Of a stretch of DNA of 64,000 nucleotides, positions 10,039-20,764 are shown piece after piece. Numbering within the stretch: position 1 is the first letter of the stretch; the number at the start of each line of letters is the position of its first letter. The translations under genes were made by a program, and so were the position numbers. Source of the DNA: Batkoa obscura (lineage: Eukaryota; Entomophthoromycota; Entomophthoromycetes; Entomophthorales; Batkoaceae); contig JASVEC010000011.1 in the NCBI GenBank assembly GCA_030770535.1, forward strand, positions 434,001-498,000. The letters are read 5' to 3'. The notes under the pieces were generated by a model. That model worked only from the letters and a program-made list of their open reading frames with translations, ran no database searches and had not been told where the DNA came from.

Positions 10039-11334
10039 CTTAAAATTATTAATTTAAAATTTAAATAAAAAAAATGCTAAAGTTGTAATAAAAAATAAAA
10101 CAATGAATATTATAATATAAAATTACTTTTATTTAATAAAAAAAAGTTTTAAAGTTTATTTAAATATAAAAAAACTATTAACTGATATATAAAAAGTTAT
10201 TTTATTTGACTTTATACAAAGACATTGATTTTTTATTCCTACTAAAATGTGTTTTCCATTTGATTAGATCAGATGTTAATATTTTTTAGAAAGCAAAAAT
10301 TTTATTAGCAATTTATGTAAGTTTTAAAAAAACGCCAACTAGAATTTGAGATTTTCAAGATTAAGTGTAGAATAATCTGAATAGTCAATTAAAATTTAGC
10401 TAATTTTAATAAGTTAAAAAAAATTTCTAATAATATTTAAACTAAATTTTATCTTATTTTTGTAAATTTTTTAAAAATCAGTCCAGAATGACATTTGAGG
10501 GCTACTCTATCAGTCTCTTTCATTTGAAACCATATGGTTCAGAACAATAGAGTATTAGTCAAGACAAAATCGATCCATCTGGGTCGATTGGGACCATTTG
10601 GGTTGGTTTAGGATAGCACTTGTTGAGCAATGAGTTTTATAAAATATTAGTGAAATTCAGCTAACAAATTTCAAACAAACCCCAATATTAAAGAAAAACT
10701 TATTATATTTTTTAAAATACTTTACATTATAGTTTATTCTGAATGTAAATAGATACTCAATTTCTGCAAGAATTCTATGCCTTCAAACGAGTTGACCTGT
10801 GAAAAAACAAAATGCTTTTCAAGCTAGTAGCATAATTTAATCAAATAAATAGGCTTTCGAGTTATAGACATCTTTATATAAATACTTTTATATAACTTTA
10901 TAATATCATCATCTAGTATAACAAGTGCTTTCTTTACCCAAAGTAGACATTTTCGGATATTCTGTTTCTCCAAATACTAAACACCACTAGGGTATTTATT
11001 ACAATTAAGAATTAATTATTCCAAATAATTTACTAAACAAGTTAAACTTATTGTTATAGTTAGGATACTACAAGTTTAGTACCGGTTACAGGTTCAATAG
11101 CTTGAAGTGAAATATAACAAATGCAATGTGTGGCTAATTAATGCTATGTATGGATCAAGCAGCTTTTACTTACATATAAAGCTAAAGCTATTTTCCGCAA
11201 TATAGATGAAATCGAATGTAATATTTCTTTTTATAGCAACAAAATAAAATCAAAATCAAAAACGCTCGATAACCTATAAGGATAGTTGACCCGTCAACTC
11301 GAAGTAGAATAGCTTATTCTCAAATTTAATAGTG
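10039..11334. other. Intergenic region before the UGT gene
   Basis: About 1.3 kb without a supported gene. The one notable feature is a G-rich patch at about 10576-10612 with repeated GGG/GG runs and GGTC/GGACC words, striking in such AT-rich DNA. Confidence 0.4.
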
Positions 11335-11342
11335 TATAAATA
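11335..11342 (+). promoter_or_regulatory. TATA box of the UGT gene
   Basis: TATAAATA ends 1 bp before the first possible ATG (11344) and 34 bp before the second (11377). With transcription normally starting about 30 bp downstream of TATA in many eukaryotes, it favours 11377 as the real start. Confidence 0.55.
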
Positions 11343-11376
11343 GATGCTAAAAAAAAGTTTGTTAAGTTCAAAAAAA

Positions 11377-13035
11377 ATGAATAAGTTGCTATTGTTTTTG
11401 GTTCATTTAAGCTTAGCGTTATGTTATAGGATATTGATCAACTGTGACGCTGCTACTAAATCTCATGTAAAAGGATTGTTGGAAGTTGGAGATTATCTAA
11501 TTCAACAAGGACATACTGTCATTTTTGCAAATCAAGAATTCGGCATTGGGTTTAGTAAGGGAAACAACGCTACTCAGTATATTTTACCTGATGATGAAAG
11601 GTTGATGGAAGAGCTTGAAGAAGCCCAAGGTAATAATGCTGATAGTGATGAATTTAACGAAAGCTTTACAAAGAAAATACCTGATATAATGGCCAGTTTT
11701 CATAGGTTAAATTATCCTAATATAGTAGATTTAATTCAAAAGGAGCCTTTTGACCTTTTTATCTGTGACTTTATGGCTACGGCGTGCCAAGATGCAGCTA
11801 GAGAGAATGGGATTCCATTGATAGTAGGTTATCAGGCTTTAGACTTTACTATTGACTTGATGAATGGTTATAAAACTGGAATTAATGCTTATGGACCTCT
11901 AACAATCGATGGTTTAAACTTTTTCCAACGGTATTATTATAAATTTATAGAGCCAATACAACAATTGCCCTTGATTTTGAGATTAAAAGATAAAATTAGT
12001 AAAAGTAGAAAATTACACAATATTAGCAATGATTCTATATTCGGGGATTTGAATTATGGTTTGGGATTAGGAAATTCATTTTTTGGTTTTGAGATACCAA
12101 CCAAAGTACCCCCTAATTTCCACGTAGTCGGTCCATTATCTAAAGTTCCCAACTTACCTTTGGATCAAGAGATACAACGATTCTTAAATGAGCACAATAA
12201 AGTTATTTACGTTGCATTCGGGTCTTTTGTTCAACTAGGACCCAAGACAAGCTTAAAGTTAATCCAAGCATTACTTTATGCTTTAGAAACAAAAGTGTTA
12301 GATGGAGTAATTTGGGGTCTAGGTAGAACAACAACAAATAGCCTACCAAAAAGTGTTACTATTCCAAATAGTGCGAATACATATGATACTCAAAAATTGT
12401 TTAATAATGAGTATTCCAACATCAAGCTGTTAAAATGGGCACCACAACATCAAATTTTGAACCATATAAACACAAAATTATTTATATCCCATGGGGGTTT
12501 GGAATCAATCACCGAAGCTTGTACTACCGAAACAGCCATCTTATGTATGCCAGTTTTTGGTGATCAGCCCAGAAATGCCAAAAAAGTAGAAGAGATGAAT
12601 ATTGGAGTCTACCTTGATTATAAAAAGTTCCAAATCGAAGATGTTTTGGAAAAAATTAAAATAATATTAGATGACAATGATGGAATGTTTGATATGAACT
12701 TAAAGAGAATTAAATTAATAACAGGCGATTCTGATAAAAAGATAAAACATGCTGCTGATATCGTACTCCAGCATATTGAAATTAGCAAAGTTTGTAGATC
12801 TAGAAAACCTTATATCCCAGGAGTAACTAAGATTCCTTGCGAATTAAGTCATCTTATTTCATCTGCTAACCATCTTTCATTTTTCGTAAAACATAATTTA
12901 GATGTATATTTATTTAACATTGTTTTACTAGGATGTGTATTATATGCCATTTATAGGACTAGTAGCACACTTTTGAATAAGATTGTATTGCTATTCAGCA
13001 TGTCAAAAGGGTATGAAAAAATAAAGAATGAATAG
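11377..13035 (+). CDS. UDP-glycosyltransferase (GT1, UGT-like) membrane enzyme
   Basis: Transfers a sugar from a UDP-sugar to small lipophilic acceptors, probably in the ER lumen or secretory path. Starting at 11377 gives 552 residues with an N-terminal hydrophobic signal (LLLFLVHLSLALCYR). The open frame begins 11 codons earlier at 11344, but the TATA box argues against that start. The C-terminal half has the GT1 donor-binding signature: LLKWAPQHQIL, then FISHGGLESITEACTTET and MPVFGDQPRNAKKVEEM. A single transmembrane helix near the C-terminus (VLLGCVLYAIY) with a short basic tail follows the animal UGT topology, rather than the soluble plant/sterol type usual in fungi. No intron. The substrate cannot be told from sequence; detoxification of hydrophobic compounds is a reasonable guess. 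Confidence 0.88.
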   Translation: MNKLLLFLVHLSLALCYRILINCDAATKSHVKGLLEVGDYLIQQGHTVIFANQEFGIGFSKGNNATQYILPDDERLMEELEEAQGNNADSDEFNESFTKKIPDIMASFHRLNYPNIVDLIQKEPFDLFICDFMATACQDAARENGIPLIVGYQALDFTIDLMNGYKTGINAYGPLTIDGLNFFQRYYYKFIEPIQQLPLILRLKDKISKSRKLHNISNDSIFGDLNYGLGLGNSFFGFEIPTKVPPNFHVVGPLSKVPNLPLDQEIQRFLNEHNKVIYVAFGSFVQLGPKTSLKLIQALLYALETKVLDGVIWGLGRTTTNSLPKSVTIPNSANTYDTQKLFNNEYSNIKLLKWAPQHQILNHINTKLFISHGGLESITEACTTETAILCMPVFGDQPRNAKKVEEMNIGVYLDYKKFQIEDVLEKIKIILDDNDGMFDMNLKRIKLITGDSDKKIKHAADIVLQHIEISKVCRSRKPYIPGVTKIPCELSHLISSANHLSFFVKHNLDVYLFNIVLLGCVLYAIYRTSSTLLNKIVLLFSMSKGYEKIKNE

Positions 13036-14385
13036 GCTTTTTAAAGTTTAAATGCTTGGCTAGATATTATTTAATGTATTTTAATTTCGATTTTAAGACA
13101 AAATAAAGTTAATGGTTTAGTATTAACTAAGTACTTTAAATTGGTATACTCATCCTTTAGTTGTTTCTGATAGTTAATATCTTAACACAAGCAAGATTGA
13201 TTAATATGCACAAACCACCAAGTAATTAAATGAAAATTATTTATGATAATAAGATACATGTTTTTAGAATTGAGTATCCCTTTTATAATGTTGTTAGTTA
13301 AAGTTAAACACTTGTTCAATATAAATATTTTTAAATTCACTAAAAAAGGTTTTTAAGAATATTCTTTACTATTTCGTTTAATAAATGATTGAATACAAGA
13401 TATTAAATAAAGATGAAATTCATCCCGTTTTTATAATCTCATATTAGATTTTTGTATTCATTTATAGCAATTAGTTTTTTATTTAGATTTGAAATGTAGA
13501 TACACATAAATACAAAAGTAGTCTTTTAAAATTTTTTTATAACAATAATCATTGATGTTAGTTTAAACCTAACTATTATATAAAAATATTTTTATTTATT
13601 ACCATCAGATTGATGATTAAAAACTGATTGGTCTTTTTTTGATAAATATTTTTTCGAGTAAAATTTTCCTTGTCTTTTCTTTTTAAATTTAGCACAACTA
13701 ACAAATATGGGCAATGTAACAATTCAACTTTCAAATAACGTATAACTAAAAGGTTCAATAGGGAGCAAAAGCACAAATGAAGCGTGAAAGAAACGCTAAA
13801 GATAGCAAAACAGCTAAGAGTCAATTAAAAGTGGTAAGTATTATTTAAACTTAGCTCTTCAAAAAATAATTAGTAAAAATAGAACGAACAAGCTAGAACT
13901 ATTATTTGTCAAGTTTGTCGCTCTACTTTCCTCTGTACCATTAGACCAAAGGCGTAAGGATCTTACATTAATATGAACCATGTATTAATTAACTGTATAG
14001 TTTGGCCGAACATGCTGAAAATAAGCATAGTAAAAAACTCGAAGAATGCTTTCCAGGAATTACTTTATAAAGTATCATTTCAATAAAAATGTTTCTTAAA
14101 TAAATAATTACTTTAACAATTATAAGCTAAATTTTCGAAAGTCTCATTAAATGATATCAATATGAAGGCATGTGACCTTTAATACGGACCTTTCAATTAT
14201 TTGAATCCATTCGATTAATTTTTAATGTTTGATATTCAACTCAATTCATATAAGGTAAGAAGACCGTTAGTGAATTCTTTAGAATGCTAAATTTGAATTT
14301 TGCAAAATTCTACTCTTATTCTAAGAAACCGGAAATTTAGCCAAAGTACAATTGAGGTAAATCGAGCATCTTTATATCAAAGTGT
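13036..14385. other. Intergenic region after the UGT gene
   Basis: No gene supported. A short frame on the minus strand (13576-13824) is rich in Leu/Phe and has no recognisable features. A tRNA-like A-box word (GGTCTAATGG, minus strand near 13950) has no accompanying cloverleaf. Confidence 0.4.
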
Positions 14386-14393
14386 TATATAAG
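14386..14393 (+). promoter_or_regulatory. TATA box of small secreted protein gene
   Basis: TATATAAG, 42 bp before the ATG at 14428, the same layout as the secreted protease genes. Confidence 0.5.
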
Positions 14394-14427
14394 ATAAAGC
14401 ATTTTGTAAATTATTTATTTTAAAAAA

Positions 14428-14787
14428 ATGAATTCCATTTTATTATCTTTTCTATTATGCTTAAGCTTTGAAGCAAAAATCTCAAACCCTATAACAAAGG
14501 AATTAAAGATAGCTAAGAACCTTCAATATACTACTACGCTACCAAATCGATATTCAAGTTATAAAACAATAATTTACAAAGATGAAATAGCCCCAACTGC
14601 TAGTCCAAATAATGTAAACTGGGCTATATCTTTATCAACAATGACTACACCATCACCTACTAATATAATTTTACCTAGTCCTAATAATCCTCTTTGGGCA
14701 GTTTCATTATCAAATACTTTTTCAGAATCTCCAAGTAATGTTTTATGGGCTACTGGCGAGAATCCAGCATATTCTATCATAGATTAA
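14428..14787 (+). CDS. Small secreted protein with SPNN-x2-WAxSLS repeats
   Basis: 119 residues, not recognised as any known family. Residues 1-16 look like a signal peptide (LLSFLLCLSFEA). The mature part has three imperfect repeats: SPNNVNWAISLS (59-70), SPNNPLWAVSLS (84-95) and SPSNVLWATG (101-110), separated by Thr/Ser/Pro-rich linkers. No cysteine in the mature part, no membrane helix. The repeat core WA(I/V)SLS matches the WAVSL strand just after the activation site in the trypsins of this window, which may be chance. A TATA box and signal peptide support a real gene; function is unknown. Possibilities include a small effector, a cell-wall peptide or an inhibitor-like decoy, none demonstrated. 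Confidence 0.6.
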   Translation: MNSILLSFLLCLSFEAKISNPITKELKIAKNLQYTTTLPNRYSSYKTIIYKDEIAPTASPNNVNWAISLSTMTTPSPTNIILPSPNNPLWAVSLSNTFSESPSNVLWATGENPAYSIID

Positions 14788-15031
14788 ATGAAGTGAGTTC
14801 TAAGTTTGTATTTAAGTTAGCAGTATTATATGGCAATACTTTTTATAAAACAAAGTCATATTAAATTATTTACACTAATAAATAATATAGCTCATGAAAT
14901 TTAATAAAATTATTTAATTTTATTCTATATTGAGTTAAAAGATATTTTTAAACCTTTGTTTATTTCATCTCATTTATAAGAGAGATTTGCTCCTGAATAT
15001 CTAAAAAATAAATGTCAGAAAAACCAAATTG

Positions 15032-16821
15032 TTAAACAAAAATCATACCAATTGATAGGATATTGATTTGTGATTTTCCTAAATTAATAGGTAGTTGGAA
15101 TTTCATATTTTCCAAGTAAATTACATATTCATTGACCTTTTCATTTAATTGAGATAGTGTTCCTTCAATTTCTTGTGCTTTAAAACTTAAATAGCCATGC
15201 TTGTCTTCGGTTCTACTTTTTATTAATAATTCCACCAATACTAAAATAGATAATCATTAGTAAATTCAATTAGTGTGATAAAACGTTACTTTCAATCTTG
15301 ACTAAAATTAATGTATGCTTTTCCAGTAATTCTTCAATCACAATTTGTGGGTGATCTGGTGACCAAAATTTAAAGATGAATTTTGCTAGCCTTGGTTGCT
15401 GATTTAAAAGTTTAAAAAAGAACCTTAATTTGTCCTCACTGATTCGATCTTTTAAATAAGCAGGGAGGTAACTTGGTAGTCTATTTTTCCAATACAAGTA
15501 ATGATCATCAAGCTTAATAATACTCTCATAAAATTCTAAAACACCAATTATTTTGTGTATGATGTGTATGTATAATCATTACCTTCAAAATGAATGCTAT
15601 TTAATTCATTCAACAATTCCTTTGGTTCTTGGATTAATATATTCACTAATTGCAAAGAAACAGTCTTTTCTTTAGGATACCTTGGCGAATTGAATAGCAA
15701 CTCACGAAATTTTATGTTTGTTTTTATTTGGTTTAGCAATTGAATGCTGGAAAAAGTCTAAATAATAAGTATAAGTCTATAAAAATAAATCAAAGTTACT
15801 TGAAAACATTTGGATTTATCTGTAAATCCGTCAATTAAAAAGTCAGTATCATAAAACTGTGCTAAATCAATGTTCAATGGCTAAAAATAAGTTAACTGTA
15901 AACTAAATTAAATAATAATTACTTGGATTAATAATGAATGAGTATAATCTGTTATCATTATCCAAGTAAAATGAATACAGTACGTTAAAGCAACACTTAT
16001 CACTAAATTAAGTATAAAATGCGTTGTAATTCGAAATTCTGTGCTATATTATTGAATTAGAATTGGAAAACCAGCTTAAATATTTTTACCTGATAAAGTA
16101 TGAAATAACCATATGACAATAAGAATAGGTTGATATTGAAAAGATGGTAGAAGCTACAATAGGAAATAATATTTCACGAGTTTTTTTAGAAATAGTATCC
16201 AATAAGCTAATAACGAAACTATCTTTAAAGGACCAATTCTATAAAGGATCTTTAGACAAATAATGTACCAGAGGAAATTACCTACTTTTTTATCATATTT
16301 TAAATCTAGAGGATGATCAATAACAAATTTAAATGAAAGAATTGATGACAATGATATACAATATAATATTGATGGACTGAAATTGAAATCTATAAAAATC
16401 TCTAGCCAAGGGGTTAATAGTTTAAAATACACCACGCTGTATATAAAATGACAAGCCAAACTAAATATAAAGCTCATCACATCTAATTCACGCATTGACC
16501 TACTATTTATTGCTACCAATTTTTAATATATTATACATATGATCCAAAATTAAATTACTATTTGATATAAATATGTTGCTCACGAACAATACATTTATCA
16601 ACAAGAATAAAACTGCTCCTATGATAAAATCAAAAAATGTAACTAAAATGATTAGAATCAGCATACTAATTTAAATCTTAATATAGCAGTAGTAACATAC
16701 ATTGTTTAAAAATCAAGCATCTTAACATGATCGGAAGCGAACTAACTGCCACACTGTACATCACACAATGTTTCCATCTTTGTTTAAGTATAGTTAAAAA
16801 ATTATTGTGAAATTTATTCAT
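15032..16821 (-). CDS. NDC1: Nucleoporin NDC1 (Cut11-like)
   Basis: Transmembrane nucleoporin that anchors nuclear pores and spindle pole bodies in the nuclear envelope. Nine exons join in frame to 473 aa: 16821-16701, 16642-16537, 16499-16286, 16238-16090, 16043-15923, 15880-15800, 15757-15583, 15535-15290, 15240-15032. The N-terminal half has about six hydrophobic helices (for example FTFFDFIIGAVLFLLINVLF). The diagnostic stretch after the last helix is FTWIMITDYTHSLLIQPLNI followed by a region around FLIDGF and CFQTFSSIQLL, matching the membrane-to-cytoplasm junction of fungal Ndc1. The cytoplasmic tail is shorter than in yeast (655 aa). One intron is only about 37 nt. The family call rests on topology and this junction motif; moderate to good confidence. 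Confidence 0.72.
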
Positions 16822-16923
16822 TTTAAATTAAAAAGATGTTTCTCAGAATTCATATTTTAAATTTTAAGCACTAAATTTGTGCAAAGGGATTAAACTTTAT
16901 AAACTTTTTCAAAATAAACACAA

Positions 16924-18462
16924 ATGGCAACATATCAAGTAAATAAAAAATTAATAACGGAGTACAAAACAAGATTTCAACAAAATCAAAAGTCTATCTT
17001 TGATAGATATCATTTCCTTGGATTTATTTCATCCGGTACCTATGGACGAGTATATAAAGCCTTTATTAATGATAGGTAAATAACTACAAAATAATTATTA
17101 GAAATGTCTAATTTTTTTAAAGTACTGGCTCAAGATTCTTTGCAATAAAGAAGTTTAAGCCTGAAAAAGAAGGCCAAGATGCGGCTGCTACAGGAATTTC
17201 GCAATCTGCGACCAGGGAAATTAATGTACTTTACAATTTTATTACTTGTTTATTTTAAAACTGTTTTAGCTTTGTAGGGAATTAAAGAATGATAATCTAA
17301 TATCATTAGAGGAGGTTGTATTAGAAGAAGGATCTATCTATATGGTTTTTGATTATGCTGAGCATGATTTCCAAGTATTATAATTTATTATTATTATTGT
17401 TATTATGCATTCTAATCAAGTAGCAAATAATTCATCACCATGCTTATACTCTTAGAACGCCATTACCAGAAAAAATGATCAAATCATTGTTATGGCAGCT
17501 ATTAAATGGTGTACATTATTTACATGAGAATTGGGTCATGCATCGTGATTTAAAGCCTGCCAACTTGCTAATAACCGATCAAGGTTTAGTTAAAGTTGGA
17601 GATTTAGGTTTAGCAAGGTCCTTTTTTAGACCAATTCAGCCACTCTATAATTCGGACAAAGTAGTAGTAACAGTTTGGTATAGAGCTCCAGAGCTCATTC
17701 TGGGTGCTAGACATTATACTAAAGCAATTGGTATTTTTTAGCTATTTAGATAGTACTTTTTACAAACAACTTTAGATATGTGGTCAGTTGGTTGTATTTT
17801 TGGAGAAATGTTGATTTCAAGACCATTATTTAAAGGGGAAGAATTACGTATGGAAAAACGCACCATTCCATTCCAAAAAAATCAAATGTTGAAAATTATT
17901 GAAGTCTTGGGAAATCCTACTGGTAAGAATAATGATGTCTTTTATTCAAGTTAAATTTAACTTTTAGTTGATAAATGGAATGACTTACAATATATGCCAG
18001 ATTATAGTCACATGAGTGCCTTTAAAAAGTAATATTTTTGATGGTTTATTTAATTATTTAATTCGATTTAGGCATTATAACTCATTGAGATCGTTGTTTA
18101 ATGCATGTCATGTTAAAAGCGAGGCTGGGTTTCAGCTTTTGGAGTCAATGCTGGTATACGATCCAAAGTTAAGGATAACTGCTAAACAGGCTTTAAACCA
18201 TCCTTACTTTAAAGAAGAGCCACTACCAAGTAAAAAGTAAGTATATTTATAAAAAAAATAGATGAGCTTAATTTATAACCGGACACTTAGTATCTTTGAA
18301 TCAAATACTATAAGCTATCCTACACGTAAATTACAACAAGATGCCAAAACTATGGCTAAGTTACACACCCAAACTATACCTACCAAACCAAGTCAAACAA
18401 AGAAGAAAGAGGAAAAAAGTCATACAAAATCAAGTTCAAAAAGAGCAAAGCATGGTAATTAA
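16924..18462 (+). CDS. SSN3: Cyclin-dependent kinase 8 (Mediator kinase module)
   Basis: Catalytic subunit of the CDK8 module that phosphorylates RNA polymerase II factors and represses or tunes Mediator. Eight exons (16924-17075, 17123-17225, 17270-17374, 17424-17730, 17776-17922, 17968-18028, 18072-18236, 18291-18462) give 403 aa. Kinase motifs: glycine loop [14 protein letters not shown] lysine in [13 protein letters not shown], the CDK8-type helix [21 protein letters not shown], catalytic [11 protein letters not shown], activation segment with [20 protein letters not shown]. The magnesium motif reads DLG where most kinases have DFG; CDK8 itself has DMG, which supports the assignment. The lysine-rich tail after ISYPTRK resembles the CDK8 C-terminus. 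Convergent with MED18. Confidence 0.9.
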
Positions 18463-18784
18463 CATATTATTTATATTTGATTATAATTCATTGTATAAGA
18501 ATAAATCTAAAAAATTATATATATATTTATTTTACTTCAAGTTAAAGTGAAACTACAATTTTTATTATGTTATGAATCAATATTTCTACCTTCAATGTAC
18601 CTTTAGAATATAACGATCATTTAAAATCACGTTATTTGTAATAACACTGAAACCTGTTTAATTTAATAATATATTGTTACTTTCTGGCGTAAAATAGAGT
18701 AATTTTAGTAAACATCATACTTAAAATCACACAATTAAGATTATAGTAAAAAAGGATAGCAGTTTTTTACTTCACTTTAGCTCT
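18463..18784. other. Convergent intergenic region CDK8/MED18
   Basis: 322 bp of AT-rich 3' flank shared by two convergent Mediator genes; no further gene seen. Confidence 0.5.
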
Positions 18785-19642
18785 TTATTCAGTATTACGA
18801 TAACTGATTCTATTCTCCAATATAAGATGATCGACATATTGTATATGTATAGTATCTTTTAAATAGTCCTGAATCGAATCCAGGGTCTCAACTGAACTTG
18901 GTATGCTTTCAACTGGTCCTGGAACAGAACTAACTTCCATTACCCAAGAGTCATTACCATCAATATTAAACAATGTACTCATATCAAACCTTTTTCCTAC
19001 CTGAAAATTAAAGCTCAAGTTAACTTTTATATTTAAATTCATATTACCTTGTAAAGTTTGTAGATTGATATAGTGACACTGTTGTTAAAAAAATAGCAGA
19101 AACCTTCTTTTGCTGTTTCATATTCATTGCTACAACTATTTAAACGCTTGATCTTTTGGAGTTAAAAAAACTTACGTATAACCTAATGCCAAAAAAAACT
19201 TTGAAAAGTTTCCAACAATCCTAGTATAAATAACTGGCCTGACTGTAACACTTCTATCCGGCCTTGAATCTGGCTTCCCTTGCATGTAAAGTTGCCTTAG
19301 AAACATTAGATTACTTATATTAATAGGCATTTTTTTATTTTACCATTTGTTGGAACGTGCTTTGGAATACCTATTGATATAACCATTTCTCAACCTCAAA
19401 GCTAAATCATCATTTCTACTTGGCCCAAGAGGAGTAGTTACTAATATTCATTTAATTTAAAAACTAACAGTAAAAATTTATTTACTTGTAGGAAATAGCA
19501 CCAATTCATGGTGTCTTATTTCAATAAAATCTTCCCCACACAAAGCGATTACTAACTCTCTTACTCTTTCATAGTCAGCATTAGAAAACAAACCGTATAA
19601 TGAGCATTCGTACAAAGCATCTTTATCTAGACTTTCTTCCAT
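18785..19642 (-). CDS. MED18: Mediator subunit 18 (head module)
   Basis: Head-module subunit that with MED20 forms the movable jaw of Mediator. Five exons (19642-19486, 19440-19344, 19295-19176, 19135-19048, 19000-18785) join in frame to 225 aa, the usual size for the family. Family features: an N-terminal ALYECSLYGLF segment, HHELVLFPT, the conserved RPDRSVTVRPVIYTRIVGNF block, FFLALGYT followed by NEYETAKEGFCYFFN, and a C-terminal strand region DSWVMEVSSVPG. It runs divergently from the LYR gene (starts 96 bp apart) and convergently to CDK8, so two Mediator genes lie tail to tail. Confidence 0.8.
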
Positions 19643-19738
19643 TTTAGGTATAAAATGGTTTAAACCTATTTTTACCGCCTGTCTTATAAAATTTATTGGC
19701 TATTTTTAAAAATTTTGTTTTTGCATCTAAATATTTTC

Positions 19739-20110
19739 ATGTTTTCGTCAAAAATTGTAAAATCAGTCAATAGCTTTAAATCAAAAGGAACAGCTACGTA
19801 TCGAGGATTGGAAAATAAATCAAAGTCCTTAGCCCAACCAAGAGCTCAAGCAAAGGAATTAAAAAGTATACATCTCTATCGAAAAGCTCTAAGAGAAGTA
19901 AGTCAGTTCCCTATTCCAAATTACAAGAATAAATTGCAATATAATGTAAGGGAGTTGTTTGAACTTTATCGTTATGAGAGAGGCGAAAGTAAACTAGAAA
20001 GTCTTTGGAAAAATGCAGAGCATGATATTGAGTTTTTGGCAGTTTGGAAGCATTTAGAAGAAGAGGATTTGAAATTGCTGTTCAAGAAAAATAATAATAA
20101 TATCGAGTAA
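19739..20110 (+). CDS. LYR-motif mitochondrial protein
   Basis: Small LYR/complex-1-like protein, typically an adaptor for Fe-S cluster delivery or assembly of respiratory complexes in the mitochondrial matrix. The start at 19739 gives 123 aa with a basic, Ser-rich N-terminus that would suit a matrix presequence; an upstream in-frame ATG at 19715 adds eight residues. The LYR motif is HLYRKALREVSQFPIPNY, followed by the downstream Phe/Arg-containing helix VRELFELYRYERG. The specific paralogue (LYRM1, LYRM2, LYRM9 and so on) could not be fixed. It is head to head with MED18 and probably shares a promoter. Confidence 0.7.
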   Translation: MFSSKIVKSVNSFKSKGTATYRGLENKSKSLAQPRAQAKELKSIHLYRKALREVSQFPIPNYKNKLQYNVRELFELYRYERGESKLESLWKNAEHDIEFLAVWKHLEEEDLKLLFKKNNNNIE

Positions 20111-20764
20111 TCATTATAATTCTCAATCCAAAAATTAGTCAAGTATTATAGATAACTTATTTTTATGTAAGCTAATATAAATAAAAAAATAAGATTTATT
20201 TTATTTTATTTATTGTTTTCTAACTTAGCAGAGAATAAACTAACTCATCTAGCGTTGCATACTAATGTTCATTATTTAATTAAACATGTATATTAAATAT
20301 CATTTAAAAACGAATCTAATATCAAAGTCAGTATATTCAAGATTTTATCGATATATTTCATCACAATATATGCTTATATTTAACTCCTTCAAAATATTTT
20401 GAGCATTGTTTTACACTGTGAAAATCTGTTAACAGATATGCATATTATGCTATAAAAATTAAAATAATAAGCATCTAATAGGTTTATTAACTATTTATTA
20501 ATTGCTATAAAAAAATGTATTAAAAAATATTAGAAGGCTTGAAAAAAATTAGATAATATACAATGCTAGAAGAGCCATAGTAACATTTTAGCATTACAAT
20601 AGCATCATGGATTTATAGCAAAAGAGCAAAGGTAGTAATATAGTTTGCTTCTTTACTGGTAGATTATATTAGTGAACTTATACTAAAATTAAAAAATAAT
20701 GTATCTAATCAAATTCTAGATTTATGAATTAATAAATCATTATTTATCTGTATTATATCTCTTA
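20111..20764. other. Intergenic region
   Basis: About 650 bp, AT-rich, with no gene or repeat recognised. Confidence 0.4.

Noticed and set aside
13576-13824. Small minus-strand coding frame
   Set aside because: Low-complexity Leu/Phe/Lys composition, no supporting promoter, splice partner or motif.
13925-13965. tRNA gene on the minus strand, from the A-box-like word GGTCTAATGG
   Set aside because: No acceptor stem pairing, anticodon arm or B box at the proper distance.
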